DNA of 64,000 nt from Xanthomonas sp. SI. GTDB taxonomy: Bacteria; Pseudomonadota; Gammaproteobacteria; Xanthomonadales; Xanthomonadaceae. Under the pieces are notes generated by a model. That model saw only the letters and a list, made by a program, of their open reading frames with translations, did not search any database and was not told the origin of the DNA. This document shows, one piece after another, positions 36,552 through 47,481 of the stretch (its first letter is position 1; every line of letters starts with the position of its first letter). A program made the translations under genes and the position numbers. The stretch spans positions 868,001-932,000 of the forward strand of contig NZ_CP051261.1 of NCBI RefSeq assembly GCF_014236855.1. The letters are read 5' to 3'.

Positions 36552-36732
36552 ATGATCAGACCTGGGCGCCGACGCTGTCACGCGCGAGAGCGCCTTCGAG
36601 CTGCGGGCGGCGGTAGGCAGGGGGGCAATGCCGACCGGGCAAACACTGCATTACCTACGATACGCACAAGCAGCGACCCGGTGATCCATACCCGTCGCCA
36701 AACGGCAAGCAGCTTCTGAAGGCTAGTGGGCC
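36552..36732. other. Intergenic, no gene seen
   Basis: Composition shifts to lower GC toward the next gene. No terminator, repeat or attC-like site is visible on either side of the following accessory gene. Confidence 0.5.
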
Positions 36733-37395
36733 ATGGGCATCAACCAGATTCTCCTCTCCGAAAAAGACCATGGCCTTGGGCAAGTAGGCGGTGGCGCTTG
36801 GCTCATGGATCTCGATATGTGGCCAAAGGATCCGAAGACCGGTCGCCTGATGTTGCCGATGCTCATGGTGACATCGAACTTCCTGGGAACTTCTTTTATC
36901 CCGCCGGACATGGCTCTGACGGTATTCGTTTCCGTCGTGCGCGAAGGCGATACGTACAAGCGGTCATCGTTGCGTCAATTGGCCGTCCACCAACAGAGCG
37001 AGATGGAAAAGCTGGCGCAGGGGCACAGCAAGGTTCTGCTGCACACGTTGGCACCTGTCGAGCTTTCGCCGCCGATGCTGGAAGATCCGATTCCGCGTAG
37101 ATACATCGCCCAGCAACCCCTCACCGATGAACAAATGTCCGAAGAGCTGGATGATCCTGATAGTGGCGCCAGTCTCAGCAAGGCATTAGGTCGCCCTGGC
37201 TGGTTGCAGGATCCCTTGTACGAGAGCCCGCGCTATTATTTCCTGGCCCAACTCCTGGACGCCGACATCGCTGGAATCAGTTCGCGCCACGAAGGAATTT
37301 TCGGCGGCGGCATCGGCTATGTGTTCGCCGACAACCGAGCGAAGAAGATGAAGGAAGGCGACGAAGCTGGGTATTTCTTCGTTCAATTTACCTGA
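36733..37395 (+). CDS. DUF1963-like (YwqG-type) protein, possible immunity or accessory gene
   Basis: A 220-aa soluble protein. The C-terminal part has the pattern of YwqG/DUF1963 proteins: a 'GRPGWLQDP' tryptophan-Gln motif, then 'YYFLAQLLDADI', then 'GGGIGYVFADN' and a final 'EAGYFFVQFT'. GC content is clearly lower than its neighbours and its codon use is less biased, which suggests transfer. DUF1963 proteins are often orphan or toxin-immunity genes, but no toxin lies next to it. No good Shine-Dalgarno; ATG at 36733 is the first in frame. Function unknown. Confidence 0.8.
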   Translation: MGINQILLSEKDHGLGQVGGGAWLMDLDMWPKDPKTGRLMLPMLMVTSNFLGTSFIPPDMALTVFVSVVREGDTYKRSSLRQLAVHQQSEMEKLAQGHSKVLLHTLAPVELSPPMLEDPIPRRYIAQQPLTDEQMSEELDDPDSGASLSKALGRPGWLQDPLYESPRYYFLAQLLDADIAGISSRHEGIFGGGIGYVFADNRAKKMKEGDEAGYFFVQFT

Positions 37396-37457
37396 GCTGC
37401 GGCATCGCAATCCAGCGACGCCTGCAACAGACGGATGCGACATAGTGCCCGGCCACA

Positions 37458-38693
37458 TCAGTCCGCGGGCGTGTCACGCGCCGCGGCGATCGCCTTGATC
37501 CGCGCCTTCGCCAGTGCCTCGCCGATCTGTGGGCCGCTCAGGCCTTGCGCGGCCAGGTCGCGGGCGTTGACCGCCAACGCCGCGGCGTGCAGGCGCTGCA
37601 GTTCGCGGCCCTGCGGATAGTCCGCGTCCTCGCTGCCGAGGCGGCCGCGCTTGTCGGCTTCGCACACCAGTGCCAGCTGCGCGATGCGTTCGGGCTTGCG
37701 GAAGCCGTCGCAGCGCTGCAGCAGTTCGTGCACGGTACGGTCGCGCAGCTCGGCCAGGCGATGCACGTTCAAGTGCTCGCGGCAGGCGATCTCGGCCAGC
37801 TGGCGATGTTCCTGCGGCAGCTTCAGGCGTTCGCACAGCGCGCGTAGCGGGGCGACGCCGCGCTGTTCGTGCATCACATGCTTCGGCCATTCCGCGGGTG
37901 GCGTCAGCGCCTTGCCCAGGTCGTGGGTCAGCGCGGCGAAGCCGATCAGCGCATCGCCCGGCGCCAGCCGCGCGGCCATGTCGCTGACCAGTTCCTGGTG
38001 GCGGCCGGTATCGATCTCGGGATGGTATTCGGCGCGCTGCGGCACGCCGTACAGCGCGTCCAGTTCCGGCAGCACGCTGCGCAGCGCGTCGGCATCGTGC
38101 AGCGTGCGCAGGAATGCCGACGGCTGCGCCGAGGCGAGGCTGCGCCGCAGCTCCTGCCACACGCGCTCGGGCACCAGCGTGTCCAGTTCGCCGCTGGCCG
38201 CCATCTCGCGCATCAGCGCCAGCGTTTCCGGCGCCACGCTGAAACCGAGCGGCGCCAGCCGCGCCATGAAGCGCGCCGCGCGCAGCACGCGCAACGGGTC
38301 TTCGCCGAAGGCCGGGCCGATGTGGCGCAGCACGCGTTGTTCGATGTCGCGCACGCCGCCATACGGATCCACCAACGTGCCGCTGTCCTCGTCGCGGGCG
38401 ATCGCGTTGATGGTGAAGTCGCGCCGCTGCAGGTCTTCTTCCAGCGTCACCGACGGGTCGGCGTCGACCACGAAGCCGTGGTAGCCGCGCCCGGACTTGC
38501 GCTCGGTACGGGCCAGCGCGTATTCCTCGCCGCTGTGCGGATGCAGGAACACCGGGAAATCGCGGCCCACCTGTTTGTAGCCCAGGTCCAGCATGTGCTG
38601 CGGCGTGGCGCCGACCACGACCCAGTCGCGGTCGCCGGGCGGCTGCTTGAGCAGGCTGTCGCGGACAGCGCCGCCAACCAGATAGACATGCAT
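37458..38693 (-). CDS. cca: CCA-adding tRNA nucleotidyltransferase
   Basis: 411 aa, cytoplasmic. It adds or repairs the 3'-CCA of tRNAs. The class II nucleotidyltransferase head has '[11 protein letters not shown]', the metal-binding 'GDRDWVVVG' (Asp21, Asp23), '[10 protein letters not shown]' and '[15 protein letters not shown]'. The C-terminal HD phosphohydrolase domain has '[11 protein letters not shown]' and 'HEQRGV', as in the E. coli-type enzyme. The open frame extends upstream to 38897, but the family N-terminus starts at 'MHVYLVGG', so 38693 is chosen. The Shine-Dalgarno is weak (GGGG about 7 nt upstream). Confidence 0.97.
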   Translation of the reverse strand: MHVYLVGGAVRDSLLKQPPGDRDWVVVGATPQHMLDLGYKQVGRDFPVFLHPHSGEEYALARTERKSGRGYHGFVVDADPSVTLEEDLQRRDFTINAIARDEDSGTLVDPYGGVRDIEQRVLRHIGPAFGEDPLRVLRAARFMARLAPLGFSVAPETLALMREMAASGELDTLVPERVWQELRRSLASAQPSAFLRTLHDADALRSVLPELDALYGVPQRAEYHPEIDTGRHQELVSDMAARLAPGDALIGFAALTHDLGKALTPPAEWPKHVMHEQRGVAPLRALCERLKLPQEHRQLAEIACREHLNVHRLAELRDRTVHELLQRCDGFRKPERIAQLALVCEADKRGRLGSEDADYPQGRELQRLHAAALAVNARDLAAQGLSGPQIGEALAKARIKAIAAARDTPAD

Positions 38694-38842
38694 CGAAAAG
38701 CCCCGCGGCACGCGATTGCTGGGTGATGAAACCGGGACGCGTGTGGGACTGCGCCGCGATGGCGGCCAATGGTGCCTGATTCTCGCGGCGTCTGCATCTT
38801 CCGGCGCCTGGCGTGTGTGCCGCGCTTGTGCGCTGCTATGCT

Positions 38843-38860
38843 CGGCGGCGGCGGCGGCGG
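38843..38860 (+). repeat. (CGG)6 trinucleotide tract in the GH78 leader
   Basis: Six perfect CGG units lie 36 bases before the rhamnosidase ATG and just after a TATGCT that could be a -10 box. Slippage here could change leader structure, not the reading frame. Confidence 0.7.
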
Positions 38861-38895
38861 CGGCGAGCAGGCTACCGAACTGCAAGAGGCACGAC

Positions 38896-41739
38896 ATGAA
38901 CTACGAAGGCCCAGAGGGCGGCTGTTCACAGCAGCGCCGCCGTCTGCTCAAGTCGATGGCGATCTTGCCGCCAGCATCGGCGTTGGTCAATGCGTTGGCC
39001 GGCGAACCTGGCGAGAGCGTCGCGCCGGTAGCGTTGGGTATCCGCGCGCCACGCGTGGAATGGCGTATCGCGCCGCTGGGCATCGATACCTTGCGCCCGC
39101 GCTTCGATTGGCAGTTGCAGGGCGTGCAGGACGGCGCGCGACATCTGCGCCAGCAGGCATATCACTTGCGCGTCGCCTCGTCGCTGGAGTCGCTGCGCGC
39201 CGGCCGCGCCGATGTGTGGGACAGCGGTCGGGTCCCCGGCGAGCACACCCGCGCCACGCCGTTCCGCGACCTGCCGCTGCGCTCGCAGCAGCGCTACTGG
39301 TGGTCGCTGCGGGTCTGGGACCGGCACGGCCGCGCCTCGGCGTGGAGCGAACCGGCGTCGTTCGCCACCGGCATTCTCACCGCCGCGGACTGGCGCGCGC
39401 GCTGGATCGTGCCGGCGCCGGTGGACGGGGCCGAGGCGCTGCCGCTGCTGCGGCGCAGTTTCACCTTGCCAGCCGACAAGCGTGTGCGTCAGGCGTTGCT
39501 ATCGATCAGTGGACTCGGCCAGTACCTGCTGTCACTCAATGGACAGGCGCTGCACGCCTCGCTGGACCCGGGTTGGACCAATTACCGCAAGACGGTGCTG
39601 TACAACACCTACGATCTCGCCCCGCACTTGCTGGCCGGCGCCAACACGCTGGGCGTGATGCTTGGCAATGGCATGTACAACGTGCCGGATCGTCCTGGCC
39701 GCTACACCAAGTTCGTCGGCTCGTTTGGCGCACTTACCCTGATCGCGCAGTTGCGTGTGCTGTTCGAGGATGGCAGTGAGCAATGGCTGCTCAGCGACGA
39801 GGCGTGGCAGTCGCGCTCCGGTCCGGTGACGTTCTCGTCGATCTATGGCGGCGAAGACGTGGACGCGCGCCGCGCGACCGCCGGCTGGGACACGCCGCAC
39901 AGCGAGCTGCCCGGGTGGACGTCGGTGATCCGTGGCGAGGGGCCGGGAGGCACGTTGCGGGCGCAGGCCACGCCGTCCGTTCTGCCGGTCGAGACGTTCG
40001 CGCCGGTGGCCGTGCAGCAACCCCGGCCGGGCGTGTACGTCTATGACTTTGGCAGTAACTTTTCCGGGCGGCCACGGTTGCAGGTGCGTGCCGGGCGCGC
40101 CGGGCAGACGATCCGCCTGACCCCGGGCGAGGCGCTGGATGCCGCGGGCCTGGTCAGCCAGCGCAGCTACGGTGCGCGGGCGGATTTTGCCACCTATTTC
40201 AGCTACACCGTCGATGGCGCCGGCACGCAGACGTTCCACCCGCGCTTCACCTATCACGGCTTCCGCTATTTGCAGGTGGAAGGGGCGGCGCCGGCCGCGC
40301 AGGCGCAGGCCGACATGCCGGCGATCGAGGCGCTGCATGGCGAATTCATGCACGCGGATCTGCCACGCAGCGGCCGCTTCGATTGCAGCCTGCCGTTGCT
40401 GGTGGACACCCATCGCATCATCGAACGCGCCTTGCTCAGCAATACGGTCAGCATCTTTACCGACTGCCCGCACCGCGAGAAGCTCGGCTGGCTGGAGCAG
40501 ACGTACCTCAACGCCGATACCGCGCTGTACAACCTCGACGCGATCACCCTGTACGAAAAAATGGGCCAGGACATCCTGGACAGCCAGCTCGACGATGGCC
40601 TGGTGCCGTCGATCGCGCCCGAGTACACCGTCTTCGCCGACCACGGCCGCAATAACGCGTTCCGCGATTCGCCGGAGTGGGGCATCGCGGCGGTGCTCAG
40701 CCCCTGGGCCGCTTACCGGCGCTATGGCGATCCGCACATCCTGGAGCAGAACTATGCGGGCATGCGCCGCTATCTGGCGTATTTGCAGCGGCAAGCGCAC
40801 GACGACATCTTGGACTATGGCCTGGGCGACTGGTATGACATCGGCCCCAAGGAGCCGGGCGAGGCACAGCTGACCAGCAAGGCGGTTACCGCGACCGCCG
40901 TCTACTACGAGGCTTTGGATGCGATGGCGCGGATCGCCGCGATCCTGCGCCGTCCGGCCGCAGAGCGCGAGGCTTACCGCCAGCGTGCTGCTGCGGTCAA
41001 GCATGCGTACAACGCGCGGTTATTCGATCCTGCACGCAACCGCTACGATCGCGGCAGCCAGACCGCGCAGGCGATGCCGCTGGTCGTGGGCCTGGTGCCG
41101 TCCGGGCGCGAAGCGGAGGTGCTGGCGAATCTGGTCGCGACGATCCGTGCCGACGGGAATGCGGTCACCGCCGGCGATGTCGGCTTTCACTACGTGGTGC
41201 GTGCGTTGACCGAATACCGCCGCGCGGACGTGATGATGGCGATGCTCGCGCTCACCGATCGGCCTAGCTACGGCTATCAGCTCGCGCATGGCATGACCTC
41301 GCTGGCCGAAGCCTGGGATGCCAATCCAGCGCAGTCGTTGAACCACTTCATGCTCGGCCATGCCGAGGCGTGGCTGTATGGTGGGCTGGGAGGTGTCAGC
41401 GTGGACTTCGCACGCGCCGACGGCGGCTTGCCGCTGCGCATCGCGCCGCAGCCGGTCGCCGCGGTCGACCATGCCAGCGTGGCCTACGAAAGTACGCTGG
41501 GCCGGGTGGAAAGCGTGTGGCACCAGGACCGGCAGCGGTTGTGGCTGGATGTGGCGATTCCGCCTGGCGCCACCGCACAGGTCATCCTGCCAACCACCGA
41601 GGCCGCGGCGATCAGGGAAGGCGGGCGGCCGCTGGCGCATGCCGGCGGTGTGCTGCGGGTCGACGCCTGGCAGGGGCAGGTCGCGTTGACCTTGGGGTCG
41701 GGCCGCTATGGCTTGGAGGCGCCGTTGGCACCACGGTGA
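38896..41739 (+). CDS. Alpha-L-rhamnosidase, GH78
   Basis: 947 aa. The N-terminus '[20 protein letters not shown]' resembles a Tat signal with a short hydrophobic core. The GH78 order is complete: N-terminal beta-sandwich ('[19 protein letters not shown]', '[12 protein letters not shown]'), the Bac_rhamnosid domain ('[19 protein letters not shown]'), the six-hairpin catalytic barrel with '[15 protein letters not shown]' (general-acid Glu region), '[16 protein letters not shown]' and '[15 protein letters not shown]', and a C-terminal beta-sandwich. It removes terminal rhamnose from plant glycosides or pectin rhamnogalacturonan. AGAGG about 8 nt upstream supports the start. The last codons lie in an inverted repeat shared with slt. 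Confidence 0.95.
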   Translation: MNYEGPEGGCSQQRRRLLKSMAILPPASALVNALAGEPGESVAPVALGIRAPRVEWRIAPLGIDTLRPRFDWQLQGVQDGARHLRQQAYHLRVASSLESLRAGRADVWDSGRVPGEHTRATPFRDLPLRSQQRYWWSLRVWDRHGRASAWSEPASFATGILTAADWRARWIVPAPVDGAEALPLLRRSFTLPADKRVRQALLSISGLGQYLLSLNGQALHASLDPGWTNYRKTVLYNTYDLAPHLLAGANTLGVMLGNGMYNVPDRPGRYTKFVGSFGALTLIAQLRVLFEDGSEQWLLSDEAWQSRSGPVTFSSIYGGEDVDARRATAGWDTPHSELPGWTSVIRGEGPGGTLRAQATPSVLPVETFAPVAVQQPRPGVYVYDFGSNFSGRPRLQVRAGRAGQTIRLTPGEALDAAGLVSQRSYGARADFATYFSYTVDGAGTQTFHPRFTYHGFRYLQVEGAAPAAQAQADMPAIEALHGEFMHADLPRSGRFDCSLPLLVDTHRIIERALLSNTVSIFTDCPHREKLGWLEQTYLNADTALYNLDAITLYEKMGQDILDSQLDDGLVPSIAPEYTVFADHGRNNAFRDSPEWGIAAVLSPWAAYRRYGDPHILEQNYAGMRRYLAYLQRQAHDDILDYGLGDWYDIGPKEPGEAQLTSKAVTATAVYYEALDAMARIAAILRRPAAEREAYRQRAAAVKHAYNARLFDPARNRYDRGSQTAQAMPLVVGLVPSGREAEVLANLVATIRADGNAVTAGDVGFHYVVRALTEYRRADVMMAMLALTDRPSYGYQLAHGMTSLAEAWDANPAQSLNHFMLGHAEAWLYGGLGGVSVDFARADGGLPLRIAPQPVAAVDHASVAYESTLGRVESVWHQDRQRLWLDVAIPPGATAQVILPTTEAAAIREGGRPLAHAGGVLRVDAWQGQVALTLGSGRYGLEAPLAPR

Positions 41740-41776
41740 ACGCCGCTGCCCGGGGGACAGCGTTCACCGTGGCGCC
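41727..41776. terminator. Long inverted repeat spanning both stop codons of convergent genes
   Basis: GGCACCACGGTGAACGC (41727-41743) pairs with GCGTTCACCGTGGCGCC (41760-41776): 17-bp arms, one mismatch, 16-nt loop. The GH78 stop (41737-41739) and the slt stop (41764-41766) sit symmetrically inside the arms. There are no T runs, so its action as a bidirectional terminator is an inference from position. Confidence 0.7.
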
Positions 41777-43719
41777 GTGTCGAGCGGGCAGACGAAGCGT
41801 TTGCGCGGCGCATCCAGCTTGCCGAGCATGCGCTCGCTGACTGGCAGGGCGTCGCCGTTGAGGCGCCAGTCGTAGATCACGCTGAAGGCGAGGATGCGCG
41901 CGACGTATTCGCGGGTTTCCTTGTAGCTGATGGTCTCGATCCAGAAGTCGGCGTCGTGGCCGGGGCGCTGGGTCTGCCAGCGCGCCGCCGGGCCGGGGCC
42001 GGCGTTGTAGGCGGCGATGGTCAGGTACGGCAGGCCGTAGGTGTTCAACAGCTGGCGCAGGTAGGCGGTGCCGATGGCGATGTTGGTGTCCGGGTCGTAC
42101 AGGCTGGCGGCGCCGCCGTAACCGGCCAGGCCGAGGTTCCTGGCCACGCTGGCGCCTGTGGCCGGCAATACCTGCATCAGGCCCATCGCATTGGCCGGCG
42201 AACGCGCGTTCGGATTGAAGATGCTCTCGGCGCGGATCTCGGCGGCGACCCAGGCCGGGTCGATCGCGTTCTTGCCCGCTTCGCGGCGGATGCTGGCGTC
42301 GTGGTGCAGCGGGAAGCGCAGCGAGTACAGGCGCTGCTCGTCGGGCAGCTTGCCCAGCGCGAACACCGCGCGATCGAACCAGCCGTTGTCGCGCGCCACT
42401 TCCACCGCGATGCGCCGCTGGCTGTCGTCGAAGCGGGTCAGCGCGTCGTTCCATTCGGCCACGGCCCATGCCGCGCGGTCGATCTTGAACAGTTCCAGCG
42501 CGCGCACCAGCGCCGGATCGCGGGCCACCGCGGCCTGCGCCTGGGCGTTGTCGTTGGGTTCCCACGGACACAGCGCGTAGGGCTGCTTGAGCCGGTCGGC
42601 GGCCATGAAGCCGTGGAAGGTGGCGGACTTGGCCGCCTCGCGGTACAGGCGCTGCGCCTCGCCGGCATTGCCGGTCTTCTCCGCCAGCCGCGCCTCGAAA
42701 TACTGCCAGCGCGAATCGTTGCGCTGTGCCGGCGCCATCTTGCGGATCGCCGCCAGCGCCGCTGGCCAGTCGCCGCGCGCCATCGCTTCGCGCGTGCGCC
42801 ATTCGTGCAGGCGTTCGTCGTAGGCGGACTCGGGTACCGCGTTGAGCCGGCGCGCCGAATCCGGGCCGTACGAGGCCACCGTCCACAACGCGATCTGGTA
42901 CAGCACTTCGCCGCGCTGCGCTTCGCTCAGCTGCAGCGCCTGGGCGAATTGCGGCAACTGCCGCTCGGCCGCGTCCGGATCGGTCTTGGCCAGTTTCTCC
43001 AGGCCGTCCACCGCCACCTTGCGGCTACGCTCGGTCTTCGGCCAGGTCAGCGCGCGCGTATGCACCGCGTCCAGGAACGCCGCGTAGTCGTTGGCCAGGG
43101 CCAGTTCGGCGGCGGGCAGGCCGCGCGCGGCGCTGCGCATCACTGCCGGTTGCTGCGCATCGGCCGCCGCTTCCACGCGCGTCCAGCGCAACGCGTCGGT
43201 CATGCCGCCGCGCGCCTGCAGCACCGCGAACACCGCGTCGCAGGCATCGGGCAGCGACTTGCCGCTGCTGCGCCACAGCGCCTGCGCCTCGTCGACCCAT
43301 TGCGCGTCGGCGCGGCCGGTGGCCTGGCGCGCGTTGAGCTGGGCGCAGCGCAGGCCGGTGTTGTCGGTGGGTTTCCAGTTGGCCAGCAGCGCCGGCCAAT
43401 CCTGGCGCCGCGCCAGCGCGGGCAACCACAGCGTGCGGAAGCTCTCGGCCACCGGCTGCCCGGCGTAGCGCTTGAGGAAATCCTGCGCCTGCGCATCGGA
43501 GACGCGGTCGATGGTGCGGCGCAGGTTGGCGTATTCGAGCCAGCCGTACAGCGGGTGCTGTTTGAATGCGGCCGCTTGCGCGGGATCGAACTGGCCGCGC
43601 TCGGCGGCGTCGATCGCCGCGCGCAGCGCAGGACGCTGGGCGTCCAGGGTCTGGGCGAGGGCAGGGGAGGTGCCGCACAACGCGGCGGCGAGCAGCAGGA
43701 GAGACGTGCGCAATTTCAT
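41764..43719 (-). CDS. slt: Soluble lytic murein transglycosylase
   Basis: 651 aa, periplasmic. The signal peptide is 'LLLLAAALCGTSPALA'. A long superhelical alpha-solenoid (about 25-450) as in Slt70 is followed by the lysozyme-like SLT domain: 'PAWVAAEIRAESIFNPNARS' with catalytic Glu498 (E. coli Slt70 Glu478), 'ANAMGLMQVLPATG', and 'LTIAAYNAGPGPAARW'. It cleaves peptidoglycan glycan strands to 1,6-anhydro products. The start at 43719 follows from the signal peptide; the frame upstream to 44076 is not coding-like. It converges on the rhamnosidase gene. Confidence 0.96.
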   Translation of the reverse strand: MKLRTSLLLLAAALCGTSPALAQTLDAQRPALRAAIDAAERGQFDPAQAAAFKQHPLYGWLEYANLRRTIDRVSDAQAQDFLKRYAGQPVAESFRTLWLPALARRQDWPALLANWKPTDNTGLRCAQLNARQATGRADAQWVDEAQALWRSSGKSLPDACDAVFAVLQARGGMTDALRWTRVEAAADAQQPAVMRSAARGLPAAELALANDYAAFLDAVHTRALTWPKTERSRKVAVDGLEKLAKTDPDAAERQLPQFAQALQLSEAQRGEVLYQIALWTVASYGPDSARRLNAVPESAYDERLHEWRTREAMARGDWPAALAAIRKMAPAQRNDSRWQYFEARLAEKTGNAGEAQRLYREAAKSATFHGFMAADRLKQPYALCPWEPNDNAQAQAAVARDPALVRALELFKIDRAAWAVAEWNDALTRFDDSQRRIAVEVARDNGWFDRAVFALGKLPDEQRLYSLRFPLHHDASIRREAGKNAIDPAWVAAEIRAESIFNPNARSPANAMGLMQVLPATGASVARNLGLAGYGGAASLYDPDTNIAIGTAYLRQLLNTYGLPYLTIAAYNAGPGPAARWQTQRPGHDADFWIETISYKETREYVARILAFSVIYDWRLNGDALPVSERMLGKLDAPRKRFVCPLDTAPR

Positions 43720-44368
43720 GCGCGGGACTATACCGAACGCCGATGAATCGGCGCGGCAAGGGCGCCGCGGCGATGGCGGCGCGAGCGCAGCGGGGCAGGG
43801 ATATGCAGAGGTTGCACTTTGGCTCGCCGCAGCCTGCGCAGTGCTGTCGGGCGCGGCATAGGCGCAGGCTGGATCAGGCGTCATCTGTGCTTGGCGTGCC
43901 GATGCATTGGACTGTCGCCATGCGCTTTGCTTGCCGCACGCTTGGCGCTGCCTCGCGCCGTGTCCGCCTCGTACCGTCGAAGGCCGCGATGCGGTGTCGC
44001 GACCGTGCGCACTGTCGCGATGCGTGCGGCCATGTCGCCCGCATGGTCCGCGCCGCGGCTGTGCCGGCAAGAACACCGCGCACGTGGTCCCCGCACCTCC
44101 CCGAACCGGCCGGCGCGATCCGCATGCCGTTGGCTTCCCCCATGTCCCGGCACTCGCTCGCCTGGCGCGCGCTGTCCCGCGCCGGCCGTGATGCGCGTCC
44201 TGATGGACTGTCGCTATGTCTACGAAATCGTCCAGTCGGTCCAGGACTGTCCGAATCGCGGTCCGATTGCTTGCTTAGGGTTTACGTTTTGTTTACAAGG
44301 TAGGCCACGCCGTCGCGGTGCAGGGGGTCGCAGCGGCCGACCCACATCCTTTCTGGAGAGAGAGACGG
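43720..44368. other. 649-bp intergenic region, no gene seen
   Basis: Several short frames exist on both strands but none has a ribosome site or recognisable product. An octamer ACTGTCGC followed by (C/G/T)ATG occurs at 43910, 44011 and 44207. Just before the next gene the DNA becomes AT-rich (TTTACGTTTTGTTTACAAGG, 44281-44300), a plausible promoter zone for the TBDR. Confidence 0.5.
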
Positions 44369-47254
44369 ATGAATTGCCTGCACCGCCATCCTTTGGTTTT
44401 CGCGGTTTCCTTGTCCTTGCTGGCCGGTTCGCCCGCGCTGGCGATCGCCCAGCAGGCCGCGCCCGCTGCCCCCGAATCCGCCACCACCCTGGACAGCGTC
44501 CAGGTCACTGGCACGCGCATCCGCAAGGCCGAGTTGGAGGGCCAGGTGCCGGTGCAGACGCTGAGCCGCGCCGACATCGAACGCACCGGTCTGACCTCGA
44601 TCGCCGATGTGCTGCAGGAACTGACCGCCTCCGGCTCGGCGTTGAACACCAAGTTCAACTCCTCCGGCAACTTCGGTTTCCCGCCCGACGGCAGCGGCGT
44701 CGGCGCCGGCTCGGCGCAGGTGGATCTGCGCCATCTGGGCGCCAAGCGCGTGCTGGTGCTGGTCGACGGCATGCGCTGGGTCAACGAGTCCTCGGCGTCC
44801 GGCGTGGGCGCGGCCACCGACCTCAACACCATTCCGCTGGCCATCGTCGAGCGCATCGAAGTGCTGGAGGACGGCGCCTCCTCGCTGTACGGCTCCGACG
44901 CGATCGCCGGCGTGGTCAACATCATCACCCGGCGCAAGTTCGACGGCGGCCAGGTCACGCTGAACTACGGCCAGTTCGACAAGGGCGACGGTGCCAGCAA
45001 GGGCGTGGACCTGGCCTGGGGCCACAGCACCGAGCGCACCAGCCTGTTCCTCGGCGCCAGCTACACCAAGCAGGATCCGATCTACGCGCGCGACCGCAAG
45101 CAGTCGCTGTATCCGGTGCCCGGCACCGGGCTCAGCTTCGGCAGCTCGGCCACGCCGGACGGCCGTTTCATCTTCGTCGATCCGATCACCGGCGCCGAGC
45201 AGGACCTGACCCCGAACAGCGGTGCCGGCGCCCCGACCTACGACGGCAGCGCCGGCTGCACGCGCAGTGACGGCTACCACTGCTTCGGCACCAGCGACCG
45301 CTACAACTTCGCCGCTTCCAACCTGTTGCTGACCCCGTCCGAGCGCAAGGGCGTGTTCGGCCAGTTCCGCTACTTCTTCAACGACGACGTGCAGTGGTAC
45401 CTGAAAGTGCTCGGCAACCGTCGTGAGTCGACCAACCAGGCCGGGCCGGAGCCGATCTTCCTTGGCCCGGATGCCGGCACCGGCAATCCGCTGGCCGACA
45501 ATATCGTCATTTCCGCGGCCAATCCGTACAACCCGTTCGGCTTCGACCTGGATTCGTCCAGCAACCTGATCATGATCGGACGGCGGCCGGTGGAAGGCGG
45601 CGCGCGCGTGTTCGAGCAGCGCGTGGACACCCAGTACGTGGGCACCGGCTTCATCGGTAGTTTCGAGAGCGCCGACCGCACCTGGTTCTGGGACGTCAAC
45701 GGCGCCTACAGCAAGAACAAGGCCGAGCAGACCAACTACGGCAGCTACAACATCTACAACATCAACCTGGCGCTGGGCGACCCGGCGGCCTGTGCGGCGG
45801 TGGCCGGCTGCGTGCCGCTGGACATCTTCGGCGGCGCCGGCAGCATCACCCCGGAAATGCTGCGCTGGATCCAGCCGGTGGTGCACGACCGCAGCCAGAA
45901 CGAGCTGACCCAGTTCACCGCCAACCTCAGCAGCGACCTGTTCACCCTGCCGGCCGGCGCGGTGTCCTTCGCCACCGGCGTGGAATACCGCAAGTACGAA
46001 GGCTGGTACCAGCCCGATCCGCTGACCGTGATCGGCCACTACAACGGCGTGCCGTCGTTGCCGACCGAGGGTAGCTATAACGTCAAGGAGGCCTACCTCG
46101 AACTGAGCGTGCCGATCTTTGCCGACTCGCCGCTAGGCGACAAGCTGGACCTGAGCCTGGCTGGGCGTTATTCGGATTACTCCACCTTCGGCGGCGAGTT
46201 CACCCCGAAGTACGGCCTGCGCTGGCAGGTGTCGCCGGACTTCGTGTTGCGCACCAGCTATGCCGAAGGCTTCCGCGCACCGACCATCGGCGAGCTGTAC
46301 GGCTCGGCCGCGCGCGCCGACCTGACCCTGTCCGATCCGTGCTCGATCGGCCTGGGCGGCACCGCGCCGCGCGGCAGCGCAGCGAACTGCGCCGCGCTCG
46401 GCGTGCCGGCCGGCTACCAGCAGGCCAACTCGCAGATCTCGGTGACCACCGGCGGCAACCGCGCGCTGGAACCGGAGAAGGCACGCAGCTTCAGTGCCGG
46501 CTTCGTGTGGAGCCCGTGGTTCGCCAGCAACGTGCCGTGGTCGGACCGCTTCGACGTCGAGGTGACCTTCTACCGCCACGACATCGACGGCGCGATCCAG
46601 GCGATCAACGCGCAGACCCAGCTCGACCTGTGCGCGGACACGCTGGACGCGACCTATTGCGACGGCATCACCCGCGCCTCCACCGGCGGCATCAACGGCT
46701 TCAACAACCGCCTGACCAACCTCGGCTCGATCAAGACCGACGGTTGGGACGTGGACCTGTTCTGGACCTCGCCGGAAACCGCGGCCGGGCGGCTCAAGAT
46801 CGGCTGGCAGAACACCTTCGTCACCCGCTACGTCGCCACCGGCGCCGCCGGCCAGGTGCAGCCGCAGGAACCGGGCGTGGAAGTGGTGGACAGCTCGATC
46901 CCGGAGTGGACCAGCAATTTGACCCTGGACTGGTCGTTGAACCGCTGGAACGCCTCGTGGACGGTGCGGCATATTTCCGAACTGACCGAGCAGTGCGGCG
47001 ACGCGGTGGCGTTCCCGGTGTGCAGCAACCAGGCCGCCGGCACCAACACGCTGGATGCGATCACCTACCACGACGTGCAATTGGGCTACCGCTTCGACTG
47101 GATGAAAGGCCTGACCGTCAGCGGCGGCGTCAACAACGTGTTCGACAAGGATCCGCCGATCTGCCTGTCGTGCTCGCTCAACGGCTACGACGCGTCCACC
47201 TACGACATCCCGGGCGGCCGTTATCTGTATGTGCGTGCGGATCTGAAGTTCTAG
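44369..47254 (+). CDS. TonB-dependent receptor (outer membrane)
   Basis: 961 aa. Signal peptide ends '[12 protein letters not shown]'. A conventional plug is seen: '[20 protein letters not shown]', '[20 protein letters not shown]' and '[20 protein letters not shown]' with '[10 protein letters not shown]'. This makes it the siderophore/cobalamin-like or peptide-type subgroup, unlike the 'EDIGKFP' receptors elsewhere in the window. The barrel ends '[16 protein letters not shown]'. Start at ATG 44369 behind GGAGAGAGAGACGG; an in-frame GTG at 44318 would precede the signal peptide and is unlikely. No enzyme or regulator is paired with it. Confidence 0.95.
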   Translation: MNCLHRHPLVFAVSLSLLAGSPALAIAQQAAPAAPESATTLDSVQVTGTRIRKAELEGQVPVQTLSRADIERTGLTSIADVLQELTASGSALNTKFNSSGNFGFPPDGSGVGAGSAQVDLRHLGAKRVLVLVDGMRWVNESSASGVGAATDLNTIPLAIVERIEVLEDGASSLYGSDAIAGVVNIITRRKFDGGQVTLNYGQFDKGDGASKGVDLAWGHSTERTSLFLGASYTKQDPIYARDRKQSLYPVPGTGLSFGSSATPDGRFIFVDPITGAEQDLTPNSGAGAPTYDGSAGCTRSDGYHCFGTSDRYNFAASNLLLTPSERKGVFGQFRYFFNDDVQWYLKVLGNRRESTNQAGPEPIFLGPDAGTGNPLADNIVISAANPYNPFGFDLDSSSNLIMIGRRPVEGGARVFEQRVDTQYVGTGFIGSFESADRTWFWDVNGAYSKNKAEQTNYGSYNIYNINLALGDPAACAAVAGCVPLDIFGGAGSITPEMLRWIQPVVHDRSQNELTQFTANLSSDLFTLPAGAVSFATGVEYRKYEGWYQPDPLTVIGHYNGVPSLPTEGSYNVKEAYLELSVPIFADSPLGDKLDLSLAGRYSDYSTFGGEFTPKYGLRWQVSPDFVLRTSYAEGFRAPTIGELYGSAARADLTLSDPCSIGLGGTAPRGSAANCAALGVPAGYQQANSQISVTTGGNRALEPEKARSFSAGFVWSPWFASNVPWSDRFDVEVTFYRHDIDGAIQAINAQTQLDLCADTLDATYCDGITRASTGGINGFNNRLTNLGSIKTDGWDVDLFWTSPETAAGRLKIGWQNTFVTRYVATGAAGQVQPQEPGVEVVDSSIPEWTSNLTLDWSLNRWNASWTVRHISELTEQCGDAVAFPVCSNQAAGTNTLDAITYHDVQLGYRFDWMKGLTVSGGVNNVFDKDPPICLSCSLNGYDASTYDIPGGRYLYVRADLKF

Positions 47255-47281
47255 GGCGCTTGCGCTTCGCCTGAAGCCGAA

Positions 47282-47329
47282 TGTGGGAGCGATTCTTGGT
47301 GGCCTAGGCCATCCAGAGTCGCTCCCACA
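47282..47329. repeat. REP-like inverted repeat, short form
   Basis: TGTGGGAGCGA is perfectly inverted as TCGCTCCCACA around a 26-nt centre containing GGCCTAGGCC. Only the outer part of the usual arm is kept. Confidence 0.75.
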
Positions 47330-47353
47330 ATTCCTTGCGAGTCGCCGCATTTC

Positions 47354-47423
47354 TGTAGGAGCGGCTTCAGCCGCGACCGGGCGTTACCGGTAATGTTCGG
47401 TCGCGGCTGAAGCCGCTCCTACA
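47354..47423. repeat. REP-like inverted repeat, 'GCGGCTTCAGCCGCGA' type
   Basis: 24-nt perfect arms beginning TGTAGGAGCGGCTTCAGC flank a 22-nt centre. With the previous element it fills the gap between the convergent TBDR and EEP genes. Confidence 0.88.
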
Positions 47424-47481
47424 GGGACCTCGGCGGCAGCGGCACAGCGAATGCATTCCGCATAGCAAACGCAGCAGCTGG

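Noticed and set aside
36733..37395. Integron cassette status for the low-GC gene before cca
   Set aside because: No attC-like palindrome occurs on either side.
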